A DNA stretch of 43,563 bases from Myxococcales bacterium (GCA_003170275.1 PNAM01000045.1:32635-76197); one strand, 5' to 3'. Positions 18,345 to 27,906 are shown, counted from the stretch's first letter. Translations and numbers: made by a program. The notes: a model not told the origin generated them from the letters alone.

Positions 18345-19964
18345 TCAATGCGTGGTCAGCCCGACCCGCTTGGAGAAATCGTTGGCGAACCGCCCGCTCG
18401 GATCGAGCTGATCCGCCACCTTGCGAAACGCGTCCAGCCGCAGCTTGAACGCCGGGCTGTGGTCCTTCTGATACTCGAACAGATCCTGCGCGTTCTTGCC
18501 CCAGTGCAGCCGCCCGTCGAAGCGATCGACCAGCTCGCGCGCCAGCTGCCAGTAGCGGCCGTAGTAGCTGGCGTCGTTCGGGTCGGGCTTGTGCTTCTCG
18601 CGCACGAACACCACGAACTCGACGAACATCACGCCGTCGGGATCGTCGTGCGCGCTGCCGTGCCCGAGCAGCGACGAGCCGTCCTTCGGCGAAAAACGCA
18701 GGAACAGGCCGATCAGTGGCAGGCACAGCCGCTGGTCGTCGGCGAACTGGTTCACCCACGTCAGCGCGTCCTTGGCTTTGGCCATCGGGATGGCCAGCTC
18801 GAAATCGATCTCCGGCACCTCGGCGCGCAGCCCCGTCAGATCGCTCGACATCATGCGATAGCCGGGCCCGACCGCCTTTGACGTCTCCTGCGTGCAGCAG
18901 TTGCAGACCGTCTCGAGCGGTGGATGACTCTTGTAGCGCCAGTAGCGTTCCGTCTCGATGGTGCACGAGGGCGCGCCGTTCTCGATGGTGTCTTCCATCA
19001 GCTCCTTGAAGAGCTGGATCTCGAGCGGCGTGGCGCGCGGATCGAGCAGCACGCTCTGCGCCGAGCCGCGCGACGGCTGCGTGGTCTTCTGCCCGCACAT
19101 CGTCATGATGCTGCCGGCGCGCGGGAACCACACGATCTGCCCGTAGTCGCAGTTGGCGATCAGCGGGCGCGGCCCGTCGCGCAACAGCACCTTCTCGTCG
19201 TCGTAGGTGGCCTCGACCTGCAGATCGAAGCGACGCTCGACGCGTAGCCGCACGCGCGCCACCGCGCCCAGCACGCCGAGGTTGCCGGCCAGCGCGCGGA
19301 AGATCTCGTCGGGCGTGCTCGAGCGCTTGTGCTCGACCGGCGGCTGGCCCGGCTGGAGCGCGTCCGTGCCGTCGGGGCCGAGCACCCACAGGCCCTCGAG
19401 CCGGGAGGGAAAGATCGACGGATGGCGCAGCGACGAGCCGTGGGTCGCGGTGCCTACAGCGCCGCCGACCGTGACGCCGCGAAAGCCGAGCACGGTGAAG
19501 CCGAGCGACCAGCCCTGCTCGTACAGCCACTGCCCGAGATCTCCGACCTGAACGCCCGCGTCGACCACCACGGTCTGCACGCCGTCGCGACGCTCGAGCC
19601 GCATCACGTCGGTCAGGTTCTCGGTGGTGATCGCGATCCCGTCGGTGCAGACGATGCGGTTGCCCGAGTGGAGCGCCCCGACCACCTTGACCCGCCGGTG
19701 CTTGCCGGCGTCCTCGTCGTGCAGCATCGCGCGCAGCCCGTCGAGCGTCTCCGGCCCCTTCAGATCTTCCTGCACCTGCTCGCAGCAGACCTGATCATTG
19801 TAGGAAGTCACCCGGCAGCCCGAGCGCGCCGCCGGCGCGGACAGCCCGGTCGGCTGAAACCCCGGCTTGAGCTGCCGGATGCGCCACTGCAGCCGCGCCT
19901 CGGGCGTCAGGCACGCGCCCAGCCCGAAGAGCAGCACCCACCCCGCACGACGCCCCACGGCCAT
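18345..19964 (-). CDS. FAD-binding oxidoreductase of the aldonolactone oxidase type, lipoprotein
   Basis: 539 residues. The leader VLLFGLGACL gives a lipobox, so the enzyme is probably anchored outside the inner membrane. A PCMH-type FAD domain (about residues 70-270) has VVGALHSGNRIVCTDG, where the His corresponds to the residue that carries covalent FAD in gulonolactone-type oxidases, and GGAVGTATHGSS. The C-terminal cap ends with RLHWGKNAQDLF. This contains HWGK, the HWXK motif of L-gulono-, L-galactono- and D-arabinono-lactone oxidases. The reaction would be oxidation of an aldonolactone or sugar alcohol with O2 or another acceptor. Several extra Cys (CRVTSYNDQVCCEQVQ and CNCC) are unusual. 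It starts 44 nt below the predicted selenoprotein gene on the same strand, which suggests a shared redox role. Confidence 0.85.
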   Translation of the reverse strand: MAVGRRAGWVLLFGLGACLTPEARLQWRIRQLKPGFQPTGLSAPAARSGCRVTSYNDQVCCEQVQEDLKGPETLDGLRAMLHDEDAGKHRRVKVVGALHSGNRIVCTDGIAITTENLTDVMRLERRDGVQTVVVDAGVQVGDLGQWLYEQGWSLGFTVLGFRGVTVGGAVGTATHGSSLRHPSIFPSRLEGLWVLGPDGTDALQPGQPPVEHKRSSTPDEIFRALAGNLGVLGAVARVRLRVERRFDLQVEATYDDEKVLLRDGPRPLIANCDYGQIVWFPRAGSIMTMCGQKTTQPSRGSAQSVLLDPRATPLEIQLFKELMEDTIENGAPSCTIETERYWRYKSHPPLETVCNCCTQETSKAVGPGYRMMSSDLTGLRAEVPEIDFELAIPMAKAKDALTWVNQFADDQRLCLPLIGLFLRFSPKDGSSLLGHGSAHDDPDGVMFVEFVVFVREKHKPDPNDASYYGRYWQLARELVDRFDGRLHWGKNAQDLFEYQKDHSPAFKLRLDAFRKVADQLDPSGRFANDFSKRVGLTTH

Positions 19965-20008
19965 GGCGCGAGAATTTCACGCGCACCGGGCCGCAGCAAG
20001 AATTCGCG

Positions 20009-20284
20009 CTATTTACCGTCGAGGGTCTTGATGTAGGTGGAGGCCTTGCGCAGCGCCTCTTCCATCTTCGGCACGTCGACCTCGGTGGGATCGAACTGCA
20101 CCTCGTTGGCCTCGTAGCCGCGTTTCCAGCCGGTGGTGACCGATTTGACGCCCGGCAGCCCTTCCAGGGCCGCTTTGCCGACGTCGTATCAGGCGACCGC
20201 GAAGGTCGCCCCCCGCACCGGTCCCTTCGAGATGGCCGGGGAGCAGGCCACTAGCATCACCAGCAAGACGAGCATTGAACGCAA
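20009..20284 (-). CDS. Predicted selenoprotein: short MsrA/HMA-like lipoprotein with in-frame TGA (Sec32)
   Basis: Read through one TGA (20191-20189), this frame gives a coherent 91-residue protein. The start TTG 20284 is preceded by GGAGGAG at 5 nt spacing. The leader MRSMLVLLVMLVAC is a lipoprotein signal with Cys14 as the lipidated residue. The core reads GATFAVA-Sec-YDVGKAAL, then EGLPGVKSVTTGW, EVQFDPTEVDVPKMEEALRK and a stop. ATFAxx(C)-xx-...-LPGV matches the start of MsrA. The same spacing aligns Sec with the second Cys of the HMA CxxC motif (CVxxVxxALExLPGV). Bases after the TGA keep the protein pattern and codon style, unlike a decayed gene. A SECIS-like hairpin follows the TGA. It is probably a periplasmic thiol/selenol redox or metal-handling protein. 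An ordinary nonsense mutation is the alternative. Confidence 0.82.
20147..20185 (-). promoter_or_regulatory. Bacterial SECIS-like hairpin directly downstream of the in-frame TGA
   Basis: On the transcript the inner stem is GCGGCCC (20173-20167) paired with GGGCUGC (20161-20155), seven pairs including one G-U, closed by the loop UGGAA. An outer stem GACG/CGUC (20185-20182 with 20150-20147) extends it across an asymmetric internal loop. The apical loop begins 22 nt after the UGA and has G as its second base. Both fit the known rules for bacterial SECIS elements read by SelB. Confidence 0.75.
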
Positions 20285-20338
20285 GCGGTCTCCTCCTTAC
20301 AGTACGAACTGAACAGGGAAAGGTTACACTACGCGACA

Positions 20339-21535
20339 ATGTCCGGGACCGACGACAACCAGAACGAAGATTTCGCCGCCATGCTCGCCGAGTACGATCA
20401 GGGAGGCGATCCCAAGAAGAAGCGGAAGGAGCCGCAGGTCGGCGAAGAGATGCGCGGGCGCGTGGTCTCGATCGGCCGCGACTCGGTGTTCCTCGATCTC
20501 GGCGGCAAGTCCGACGGGATGATCGAGATCGCCGAGCTACGCGACGCCGACGGCAAGCTGACCGTGCAGATCGGCGACGAGATCGAGGCGCGCGTGGTGG
20601 AGACCGGTGATCGCTCGGGCGTGGTGATCCTCAAGCGCTCGATCGGGCGCGGCGCCGAGGGCAAGGCCGAGCTGGCGCAGGCCTACCAGCACCAGATCCC
20701 CGTCGAGGGCGTGGTCTCAGGCGTCAACAAGGGCGGCGTGGAGGTGCAGATCGCCGGCGTGCGCGCGTTCTGCCCGATCTCGCAGCTCGACGCGCGCCAC
20801 GTCGAGGATGCGGCGCCCTACGTGGGGCAGAAATTCACCTTCCGCATCACGCGCTACGAAGAGAACGGGCGCAACCTGAACCTGGTGGTGTCGCGCCGCG
20901 TGCTGCTCGAGGAGGAGTCGCGCGCGCAGGCGCAGGTGACGCGCGCCACGCTGCAGGTCGGCGCGGTGTTGCGCGGCAAGGTGACCGGGCTCAAGGACTA
21001 CGGCGCGTTCGTCGATCTGGGCGGCCTCGAGGGGATGCTGCACGTGAGCGAGCTGGCGTTTCAGCGGGTCAAGCATCCCAAGGACGTGCTCTCGATCGGG
21101 CAGGAGATCGAGGTGCAGATCTTGAAGATGGAGAAGGGTGACGATCCCAAGCGACCGGAGAAGATCTCGCTGTCGCTCAAGTCGCTCGAGCGCGATCCGT
21201 GGTCCGACGCGCGCGAGCGCTTTCCCGAGGGCGCGCGGCTGCCGGGCACGGTGACGCGCGTCGAGCAGTTCGGCGCGTTCGTCGAGCTCGCGCCGGGGAT
21301 CGAGGGGCTGGTGCACATCAGCGAGCTCGCGCAGGGCAAGCACCTGCGTCACGCCAAGGACGCGGTCAAGCCGGGCCAGCCGCTCGACGTGCTGGTGCTC
21401 GAGGTGGACACCGACAAGCACCGCATCTCGCTGAGTCTCGTCTCGAAGGACGACGACGGCGGCGGCGCGCCGGTCTCGAGCGGGCCCGCGCCCAAGCTGG
21501 GCACGTTCGCCGATCTGCTCAAGAAGAAAAAATGA
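20339..21535 (+). CDS. S1-domain RNA-binding protein (ribosomal protein S1-like, four S1 domains)
   Basis: 398 residues. After an acidic, disordered N-terminus and a KKKRKE patch come four S1/OB folds at about residues 38-105, 120-190, 205-280 and 295-370. The third and fourth are the clearest, with KDYGAFVDLGGLEGMLHVSE and VEQFGAFVELAPGIEGLVHI. The true S1 protein of proteobacteria has six domains, so this is a shorter paralogue or a lineage-specific S1-like factor acting on mRNA or the 30S subunit. No Shine-Dalgarno is evident right before the ATG. It is divergent from the selenoprotein gene (54 nt between starts) and overlaps the DksA-like gene by ATGA, so a post-transcriptional and a transcriptional regulator are made together. 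Confidence 0.9.
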   Translation: MSGTDDNQNEDFAAMLAEYDQGGDPKKKRKEPQVGEEMRGRVVSIGRDSVFLDLGGKSDGMIEIAELRDADGKLTVQIGDEIEARVVETGDRSGVVILKRSIGRGAEGKAELAQAYQHQIPVEGVVSGVNKGGVEVQIAGVRAFCPISQLDARHVEDAAPYVGQKFTFRITRYEENGRNLNLVVSRRVLLEEESRAQAQVTRATLQVGAVLRGKVTGLKDYGAFVDLGGLEGMLHVSELAFQRVKHPKDVLSIGQEIEVQILKMEKGDDPKRPEKISLSLKSLERDPWSDARERFPEGARLPGTVTRVEQFGAFVELAPGIEGLVHISELAQGKHLRHAKDAVKPGQPLDVLVLEVDTDKHRISLSLVSKDDDGGGAPVSSGPAPKLGTFADLLKKKK

Positions 21536-21927
21536 CGCCCAGGCAGCTGGCGGGTTTCAAGGCGGCCCTCGAGAAGGCCCGCACCGACGCGCGCGCCGAC
21601 GGACCCGCCAAGATCGAGCCCAACCGGAAGGATCCGATCGCCGTCGGCGTGCCCGACGAGGACGAGCAGGCGCTCTCCGAGATGATGCAAACGCTGGCCT
21701 CGACGCGCAACAAGAAGCAGGCCGAGCTGCTCGCCCAGATCACGCGCGCGCTGCGCAAGCTCGACACCGCCCCCGACGACTTCGGCCTGTGCGAAGACTG
21801 CGAAGAGGCCATCCCCGCCAAGCGCCTGCAAGCGCTCCCCTACGCCACCCTGTGCACCGAGTGCCAATCCAAGCAAGACCCCCGCCGCAACCAATCCCGC
21901 AAAGGCCTCACCGACTACGACCGTTAG
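21532..21927 (+). CDS. TraR/DksA-family zinc-finger transcription regulator
   Basis: 131 residues beginning at the ATG that overlaps the S1 stop. The N-terminal ~85 residues are predicted coiled-coil (ARTDARADGPAKIEPNRKD then QALSEMMQTLASTRNKKQ and QITRALRKLD). The C-terminus is a four-Cys finger, CEDCEEAIPAKRLQALPYA followed by LCTEC, as in DksA. DksA proteins enter the RNA polymerase secondary channel and alter initiation, often with ppGpp. The acidic tip residues of the coiled coil cannot be assigned with confidence. Its stop overlaps the stop of the convergent peptidase gene (21924-21927). Confidence 0.92.
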   Translation: MTPRQLAGFKAALEKARTDARADGPAKIEPNRKDPIAVGVPDEDEQALSEMMQTLASTRNKKQAELLAQITRALRKLDTAPDDFGLCEDCEEAIPAKRLQALPYATLCTECQSKQDPRRNQSRKGLTDYDR

Positions 21928-23507
21928 AAGCGCGGGGCGATGTCGACCGGGACGTCTTTGAGCTTGTCGAGAAGCTTTTGCACCGACGGGCGGACCACGC
22001 CGAGCTTGGCGAGCAGCGCCTGGGCGCGGGCGCGATCGCCGTGCGCTTGCAGCGTCATCAGCTCGCGGGTCAGCGCGGTGACGCCGTCCTTGATCTTGGA
22101 CGGCTCGACGGAGAACGTGCCGTCGGCCGCGACCCGAAAGGCGCCCGCGTCGAGCAGGTAGTTGAGCTGCATCGCCTGCCCCTTGCCGTGCGCCTCCGAG
22201 ATGCCGAAGCGAATCGAGCGGAACGCCGACGCCAGGAACGTCGTGTACATGGTCTTCTCCAGGCTCTTGGCGATCACGCCCTTGTCGACCAGGTACTGCA
22301 TGGCGAACAGCCCGGAGATGTCGGCCTTGGCCTCCTCGATCGCGCTGTAGCTGTCCTGCAGCGCCGCGCGCACCGTGGTGCCGTTGGCCAGCGAGTGCGG
22401 CCCGAGCCCGTGCATCAGCTCGTGCATGAGGATGTGCGTGAAGAACGAATCGAACGCCACCTGCGGCCGATCCGCCGGCGCCAGCACCACCTGCGTGATC
22501 GGCTCGAGCACCATCTTGAACTTGGCCTCCTGCACGTTCTTCAGGAGCACGCGCTTGGTGCCCTTCTCCTTCTCGATGCGCTCGTCGTTGGGCAGGTTGA
22601 ACGCCGCGGTCTGCACGCCGTGGTTCGCGTCGCCCGAGCAGAACACCTCGTTGACCACGCGGATCGGCGCCAGCGCGCCGAGCTTCGGGTTGCGCACCGC
22701 CGGCTCGATCGGCAGGTGATCCTCCACGCCCTGCAGCTCGGCCGAAAAGCGCTGCAGCTTCTTGGTCTCGACGTCGTCGCGCAGCGTGATGAACGCCTCG
22801 AACGCCGCCTTGGCGTTGAACCACTCGTCCTCGTACACCTCGTACGGCCCGATGGTCGGCTCGATGCTCGCGTCGAGCGCCATCCACGCCAGGTCCGAGT
22901 CGTAGTAGTCGTTGGACAGGAACGCCGCCGCGCGTTTTTCCAGGTACGTCTTGAGCGACGGCTGCCTGGTCAGCGCCGCCGCCTCGCGCAACAGCGCCGC
23001 CGCGTCCGCCAGCTCGGGCTGGTACTCGAGAGAGTACGGCACGATCACCCACTTGCCGTCGGTGTTCCTGCGAATGGTGGTGAAGAACGCGCCCGCCTGC
23101 TCGCGCTCCTTCGGCCCGAGCGTCTTCATCCACGCCTCGAGCTGCGCCTTGGTCGCGCCCGGCGGATAGAAGTTGCCCTCGGGCGGCTTGGGCGGCACGC
23201 CCGACCCAGGGACGATCGGCGCATTCTTGTCGAGCCGTGACCACGGCCCCTTGTTGACCAGGAACTCGCCGAGCTGCGGCGACTTGGTCTCGACCAGCCG
23301 CAGCAGCATGCGCTCGTTCCCCGACCACACCTGGCGCAGGAACAGCGTGTCCATGATGCGCGCCGCATCGACCAGCTTGGCGAGCGCCTTCTGCTCGTTG
23401 GGCGGCAGCGACCGGGTATCGACCGCCAGCTCGACGGGCGCGAAGCGCGGATCGGCGAACGCGGGCTGCACACCGAACAAGATCGCGAGCAACGTGAGGT
23501 TTTTCAT
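21924..23507 (-). CDS. M49-like zinc metallopeptidase (dipeptidyl-peptidase III relative), exported
   Basis: About 527 residues from ATG 23507, which overlaps the upstream methyltransferase stop (ATGA). A signal peptide ends GVQPAFA before DPRF. The zinc site is FFTHILMHELMHGLGPH (HELMH near residue 360) with SAIEEAKADISGLFAMQYL about 30 residues on, giving the third ligand Glu. This HExxHGLGPH...EEAKAD form matches the bacterial/plant M49 branch (as in the C-terminal part of Arabidopsis NUDT3, from memory) more than human DPP III, whose motif is HELLGH with a ~57-residue gap. It should remove dipeptides or act on short peptides in the periplasm. The gene is tail-to-tail with the DksA-like gene by a 4-nt overlap. 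Confidence 0.85.
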   Translation of the reverse strand: MKNLTLLAILFGVQPAFADPRFAPVELAVDTRSLPPNEQKALAKLVDAARIMDTLFLRQVWSGNERMLLRLVETKSPQLGEFLVNKGPWSRLDKNAPIVPGSGVPPKPPEGNFYPPGATKAQLEAWMKTLGPKEREQAGAFFTTIRRNTDGKWVIVPYSLEYQPELADAAALLREAAALTRQPSLKTYLEKRAAAFLSNDYYDSDLAWMALDASIEPTIGPYEVYEDEWFNAKAAFEAFITLRDDVETKKLQRFSAELQGVEDHLPIEPAVRNPKLGALAPIRVVNEVFCSGDANHGVQTAAFNLPNDERIEKEKGTKRVLLKNVQEAKFKMVLEPITQVVLAPADRPQVAFDSFFTHILMHELMHGLGPHSLANGTTVRAALQDSYSAIEEAKADISGLFAMQYLVDKGVIAKSLEKTMYTTFLASAFRSIRFGISEAHGKGQAMQLNYLLDAGAFRVAADGTFSVEPSKIKDGVTALTRELMTLQAHGDRARAQALLAKLGVVRPSVQKLLDKLKDVPVDIAPRF

Positions 23508-24115
23508 CTTCGGAAGATCACCGATAGGTTGTGGTTGGGCATCTGAACGGTTTCGACGAGCACCAGCCCGCGCTTGCGCGCCTGCGCCACGACTTCGTCG
23601 ACGTCGCGCACGCCCCACGCCGGATCGCGCGCGCGCAGCGACTGATCGAACGCTTGGTTCGACGGCGCGGTGTGGCGGCCCGCCTGCTTGAACGGGCCGT
23701 AGAAATAGAGCACGCCGCCGGGCGCAAGCACGCGCGCGGCGCCGTCGAGCAGCGCGCCGCACGCCTCCCACGGCGCGATGTGGATCAGGTTGATCGCCAG
23801 CATCGCCTGCGCGTGCTCGATCGGCCAGGCCGGCGCCATCACATCGAGATACAGCGGCGCGCGCAGGTTGTCGGCGCCGCTCTCGACCCGCCACGCGGCG
23901 ATGCTGTCGAGCAGCTGCGGCTCGCGATCGGTCGGCTGAAACGTCAGGCGCGGCAGGCGCGAGGCGAAGAACGCGGCGTGCTCGCCGGTGCCGCTGGCGA
24001 TCTCGAGCACCAGCCCGCTCGACGGCAACACGCGCTCCAGCACCGCCACGATCGGCTCCCGGTTGCGCTGCGTCGCCTCGGCGTATCGCTTGGGATCGGC
24101 GTTTTCAGGGCCCAC
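23504..24115 (-). CDS. DUF938 SAM-dependent methyltransferase
   Basis: 203 residues, starting at GTG 24115 (MGPENADPKRYAEATQRNRE). The SAM-binding loop is VLEIASGTGEHAAFFA and a second strand reads LTFQPTDREPQLLDSI. Later motifs are AINLIHIAPWEACGALLDGA and LAPGGVLYFYGPF. This matches the DUF938/UPF0585 (METTL26-like) family, whose substrate is not established to my knowledge. Length is normal for the family. Its stop overlaps the start of the M49-like peptidase gene, so the two are translationally coupled. It is divergent from the M3 oligopeptidase with a 28-nt gap that holds a perfect palindrome. Confidence 0.9.
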   Translation of the reverse strand: MGPENADPKRYAEATQRNREPIVAVLERVLPSSGLVLEIASGTGEHAAFFASRLPRLTFQPTDREPQLLDSIAAWRVESGADNLRAPLYLDVMAPAWPIEHAQAMLAINLIHIAPWEACGALLDGAARVLAPGGVLYFYGPFKQAGRHTAPSNQAFDQSLRARDPAWGVRDVDEVVAQARKRGLVLVETVQMPNHNLSVIFRR

Positions 24116-24122
24116 GGGGTGA

Positions 24123-24136
24123 GCATGCTAGCATGC
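24123..24136. promoter_or_regulatory. Perfect 14-bp palindrome in a 28-nt divergent gap
   Basis: gcatgctagcatgc is its own reverse complement. It fills half of the space between the methyltransferase/M49 operon and the M3 oligopeptidase gene. A dimeric regulator bound here could control both directions. No regulator gene is adjacent. Confidence 0.45.
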
Positions 24137-24143
24137 GGATCCC

Positions 24144-26087
<1,944 letters not shown>

Positions 26088-26089
26088 GG

Positions 26090-26314
26090 TCAGGACAAGA
26101 GCGGCGCAGGTCCCGAGGAATTGCCCGCCGGCAGCGATGTAGCCAGCCAGTTCGCCAAACGAGGAAAACGTTTTACCCGCCGCCGCGCACGCGCCAGCAC
26201 CAGCTGCCCACGCCCGGTGCGCGCCAGCCGCTGGATCGCCCACGCAGCGACGAGGGCAAACAGCCCGCCCGGGAGCAGCAACAACGCGGTGAGGAGAATC
26301 AGCTTGCGAGCCAC
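26090..26314 (-). CDS. Small single-helix membrane protein, hypothetical
   Basis: 74 residues starting at GTG 26314. One strong hydrophobic helix (about residues 5-27, LILLTALLLLPGGLFALVAA) is followed by a very basic segment (RARRRVKRFPRLANW) that should stay in the cytoplasm. I recognise no family. The stop is 2 nt from the M3 peptidase stop (convergent). The gene is divergent from the TPR/PEGA gene. No clear Shine-Dalgarno is seen, so it could also be a chance frame in GC-rich DNA. The coherent helix-plus-basic pattern makes me lean to real. Confidence 0.4.
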   Translation of the reverse strand: MARKLILLTALLLLPGGLFALVAAWAIQRLARTGRGQLVLARARRRVKRFPRLANWLATSLPAGNSSGPAPLLS

Positions 26315-26340
26315 GCTTGCAGCTTGTGCATCCGGCGTAC

Positions 26341-26356
26341 CGATGCGGTAGCATCG
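26341..26356 (+). promoter_or_regulatory. Short inverted repeat before the TPR/PEGA gene
   Basis: cgatgc-ggta-gcatcg is a perfect 6-bp inverted repeat with a 4-nt loop, starting 27 nt before the proposed GTG 26368. It could be an operator or a leader hairpin of the TPR/PEGA-lipoprotein-kinase operon. A repeat this short may also be chance. Confidence 0.3.
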
Positions 26357-26367
26357 ACGAGAACGCC

Positions 26368-27312
26368 GTGCAGCTCACCTGGCTCCGCATGTTCGCCCTC
26401 TTCGCCGCGCTCGCCTCGGGTGCGATTGCGCGCGCCGGCGAGCTCGAAGAGGCGCAGGACGAGATGCGCAAGGCCAAGCTCAACATGGACAAGCACGACT
26501 ACGAGGCGGCCATCGGTCACTATCTGGTCGCGCGCTCGCTGGCGCCCGAGTCGTCCGGTCCGTACCTGGGCCTCGGGCTGGCGCACGCCGCGCTCGGCCA
26601 CTGCACCGAGGCGATCCCGGTGTTGCAGGAGTACCTGCGGCGCAAGACCGACAGCCCGCACCCGAGCGCTCAAGCCACCTTGTCGGCGTGTCAGGGCAAG
26701 CCGGCCGCGCGCGGCTGGGGTCGCGTGGCGGTGCGCTCGGAGCCGTCCGGCGCCGAGGTGCGCATCGACGACGAGGACGAGGACACGCGCGGTCGCACCC
26801 CGTTCGACCTGCCGCTGCCGCCGGGCCCGCACAAGATCATCGTCGCCAAGCCGGGGTATCGCGACGAGATCCGGCAGGTGACGGTGCTGATGGGCCAGGT
26901 GGTGGCGACCAGCGTCACGCTGCAGCCCAACCTGCCCACGCTGCAGGGGCTGCCCAAGGGAAACCTGAGCGTCAAGATCGGGCCGGTCGGCGCGCTGGTG
27001 ACGGTCAACGGCATGCGCGTGCCGTCGGAGCGGCGCGGCTACGAGGCCGAGGTGCCGGCCGGCGTGTACCAGGTGGTGGTCGAGAAGCCCGGCTACGAGA
27101 CCGTCACCAAGGACGTGTGGGTGCGCATCGGGCAGACCGCGAGCGAGAACATCACGCTGGTCTCCAACGGGCCGCGGGAAGCGCGTCGCAAGGCCGGCGT
27201 CGCGCTCGGCGTGATCCTCGCGGCGGGCGTGGCGGCGACGGTGATCGCGGTGGGCGTGGTGTACGGCACGCCCGCGCCGCCGGCGCAGTTCGGCACGGTG
27301 CAGAACCCATGA
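26368..27312 (+). CDS. Exported TPR and tandem PEGA-domain protein
   Basis: About 314 residues. I prefer GTG 26368 because it gives a leader with an Arg in the n-region (MQLTWLRMFALFAALASGA) and cleavage near AIARA; ATG 26389 is the alternative. Residues about 30-115 are TPR helices (KHDYEAAIGHYLVARSLAP, GLGLAHAALGHCTEAIPVLQ). Two PEGA units follow: VRSEPSGAEVRIDDEDED with KPGYRDEIRQV, and VKIGPVGALVTVNGMRV with KPGYETVTKDVWV. The C-terminus has one membrane segment (GVALGVILAAGVAATVIAVG). It is translationally coupled (ATGA) to the lipoprotein gene and lies one gene above a PEGA-tailed kinase, so these probably form a sensing or envelope-assembly module. Ligands are unknown. Confidence 0.85.
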   Translation: MQLTWLRMFALFAALASGAIARAGELEEAQDEMRKAKLNMDKHDYEAAIGHYLVARSLAPESSGPYLGLGLAHAALGHCTEAIPVLQEYLRRKTDSPHPSAQATLSACQGKPAARGWGRVAVRSEPSGAEVRIDDEDEDTRGRTPFDLPLPPGPHKIIVAKPGYRDEIRQVTVLMGQVVATSVTLQPNLPTLQGLPKGNLSVKIGPVGALVTVNGMRVPSERRGYEAEVPAGVYQVVVEKPGYETVTKDVWVRIGQTASENITLVSNGPREARRKAGVALGVILAAGVAATVIAVGVVYGTPAPPAQFGTVQNP

Positions 27313-27905
27313 CGCGTGCGCTCGCGTGCCTGCTCCTGTTCGCCGCCGGGTGCACGGCCGACGATCTGTGCGGCGGCTCGGAGAATCCGTACACCTGCAT
27401 CACCGTCAAGGTCACCGGCTCGACCGACCGGCCGTTCGATAGACTTCAAGTAGATTCGACCTATTCCGACGGCACCAGCACGGTCACCCACCGCTCGATC
27501 ATCGCCAACACCGCCGACGGCGGCGTGGCCACCTCGACGCCCGTCGAGTTTCCGATCTTCTTCACCAACGCGAACGTCGACCCGAAGAGCTACGGCGGCC
27601 ACCTGGTGATCGTCGCCTACGACACGCTAGGAGCGGTCGGCATCGGCACCGCCGGACCGGGGGACTACCCGAGCGACTACCCGACGCTCAATCGCGGTGA
27701 CCACGGGCACGCCACGGTAGCGCTCTCTCCGGTCACCAAAGATCCCAACAATTGCTTCCACCCGATCACCTGCGGCGGCTCGAGCGGCAGTTGTCCCGCC
27801 TGCACCCTAGGGCAGGCCTGCAGCAGCTACACGGGCAGCTGCGCGGACTCGCACTGCGGCTACGACACGAACGACAACGAAATCTGCATGCCCGGTCTTC
27901 AATGA
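27309..27905 (+). CDS. Lipoprotein of unknown function with Cys-rich C-terminus
   Basis: 198 residues, starting at the ATG overlapping the upstream stop. The leader ends LLFAAGCTADDLC, a good lipobox. The middle (about residues 35-130) looks like a beta-sandwich (TCITVKVTGSTDRPFDRLQV, HLVIVAYDTLGAVG). The end is Cys-rich: CFHPITCGGSSGSCPACTLG then ACSSYTGSCADSHCGYD. I do not recognise the family; similar small lipoproteins are frequent in myxobacterial genomes. It sits between the TPR/PEGA protein and the kinase (1 nt from the latter), so it probably works in the same envelope complex. Confidence 0.82.
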   Translation: MTRALACLLLFAAGCTADDLCGGSENPYTCITVKVTGSTDRPFDRLQVDSTYSDGTSTVTHRSIIANTADGGVATSTPVEFPIFFTNANVDPKSYGGHLVIVAYDTLGAVGIGTAGPGDYPSDYPTLNRGDHGHATVALSPVTKDPNNCFHPITCGGSSGSCPACTLGQACSSYTGSCADSHCGYDTNDNEICMPGLQ

Positions 27906-27906
27906 C

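Noticed and set aside
20189..20191. In-frame TGA read as a nonsense mutation making a pseudogene
   Set aside because: The protein pattern, codon style and spacing continue normally after the TGA to a proper stop, and a SECIS-like hairpin sits at the right distance. It remains the main alternative.
20013..20339. Long minus-strand frame covering the selenoprotein gene in another phase
   Set aside because: Arg/Gly-rich shadow translation with no motif; the frame with one TGA gives a recognisable protein, leader and RBS.
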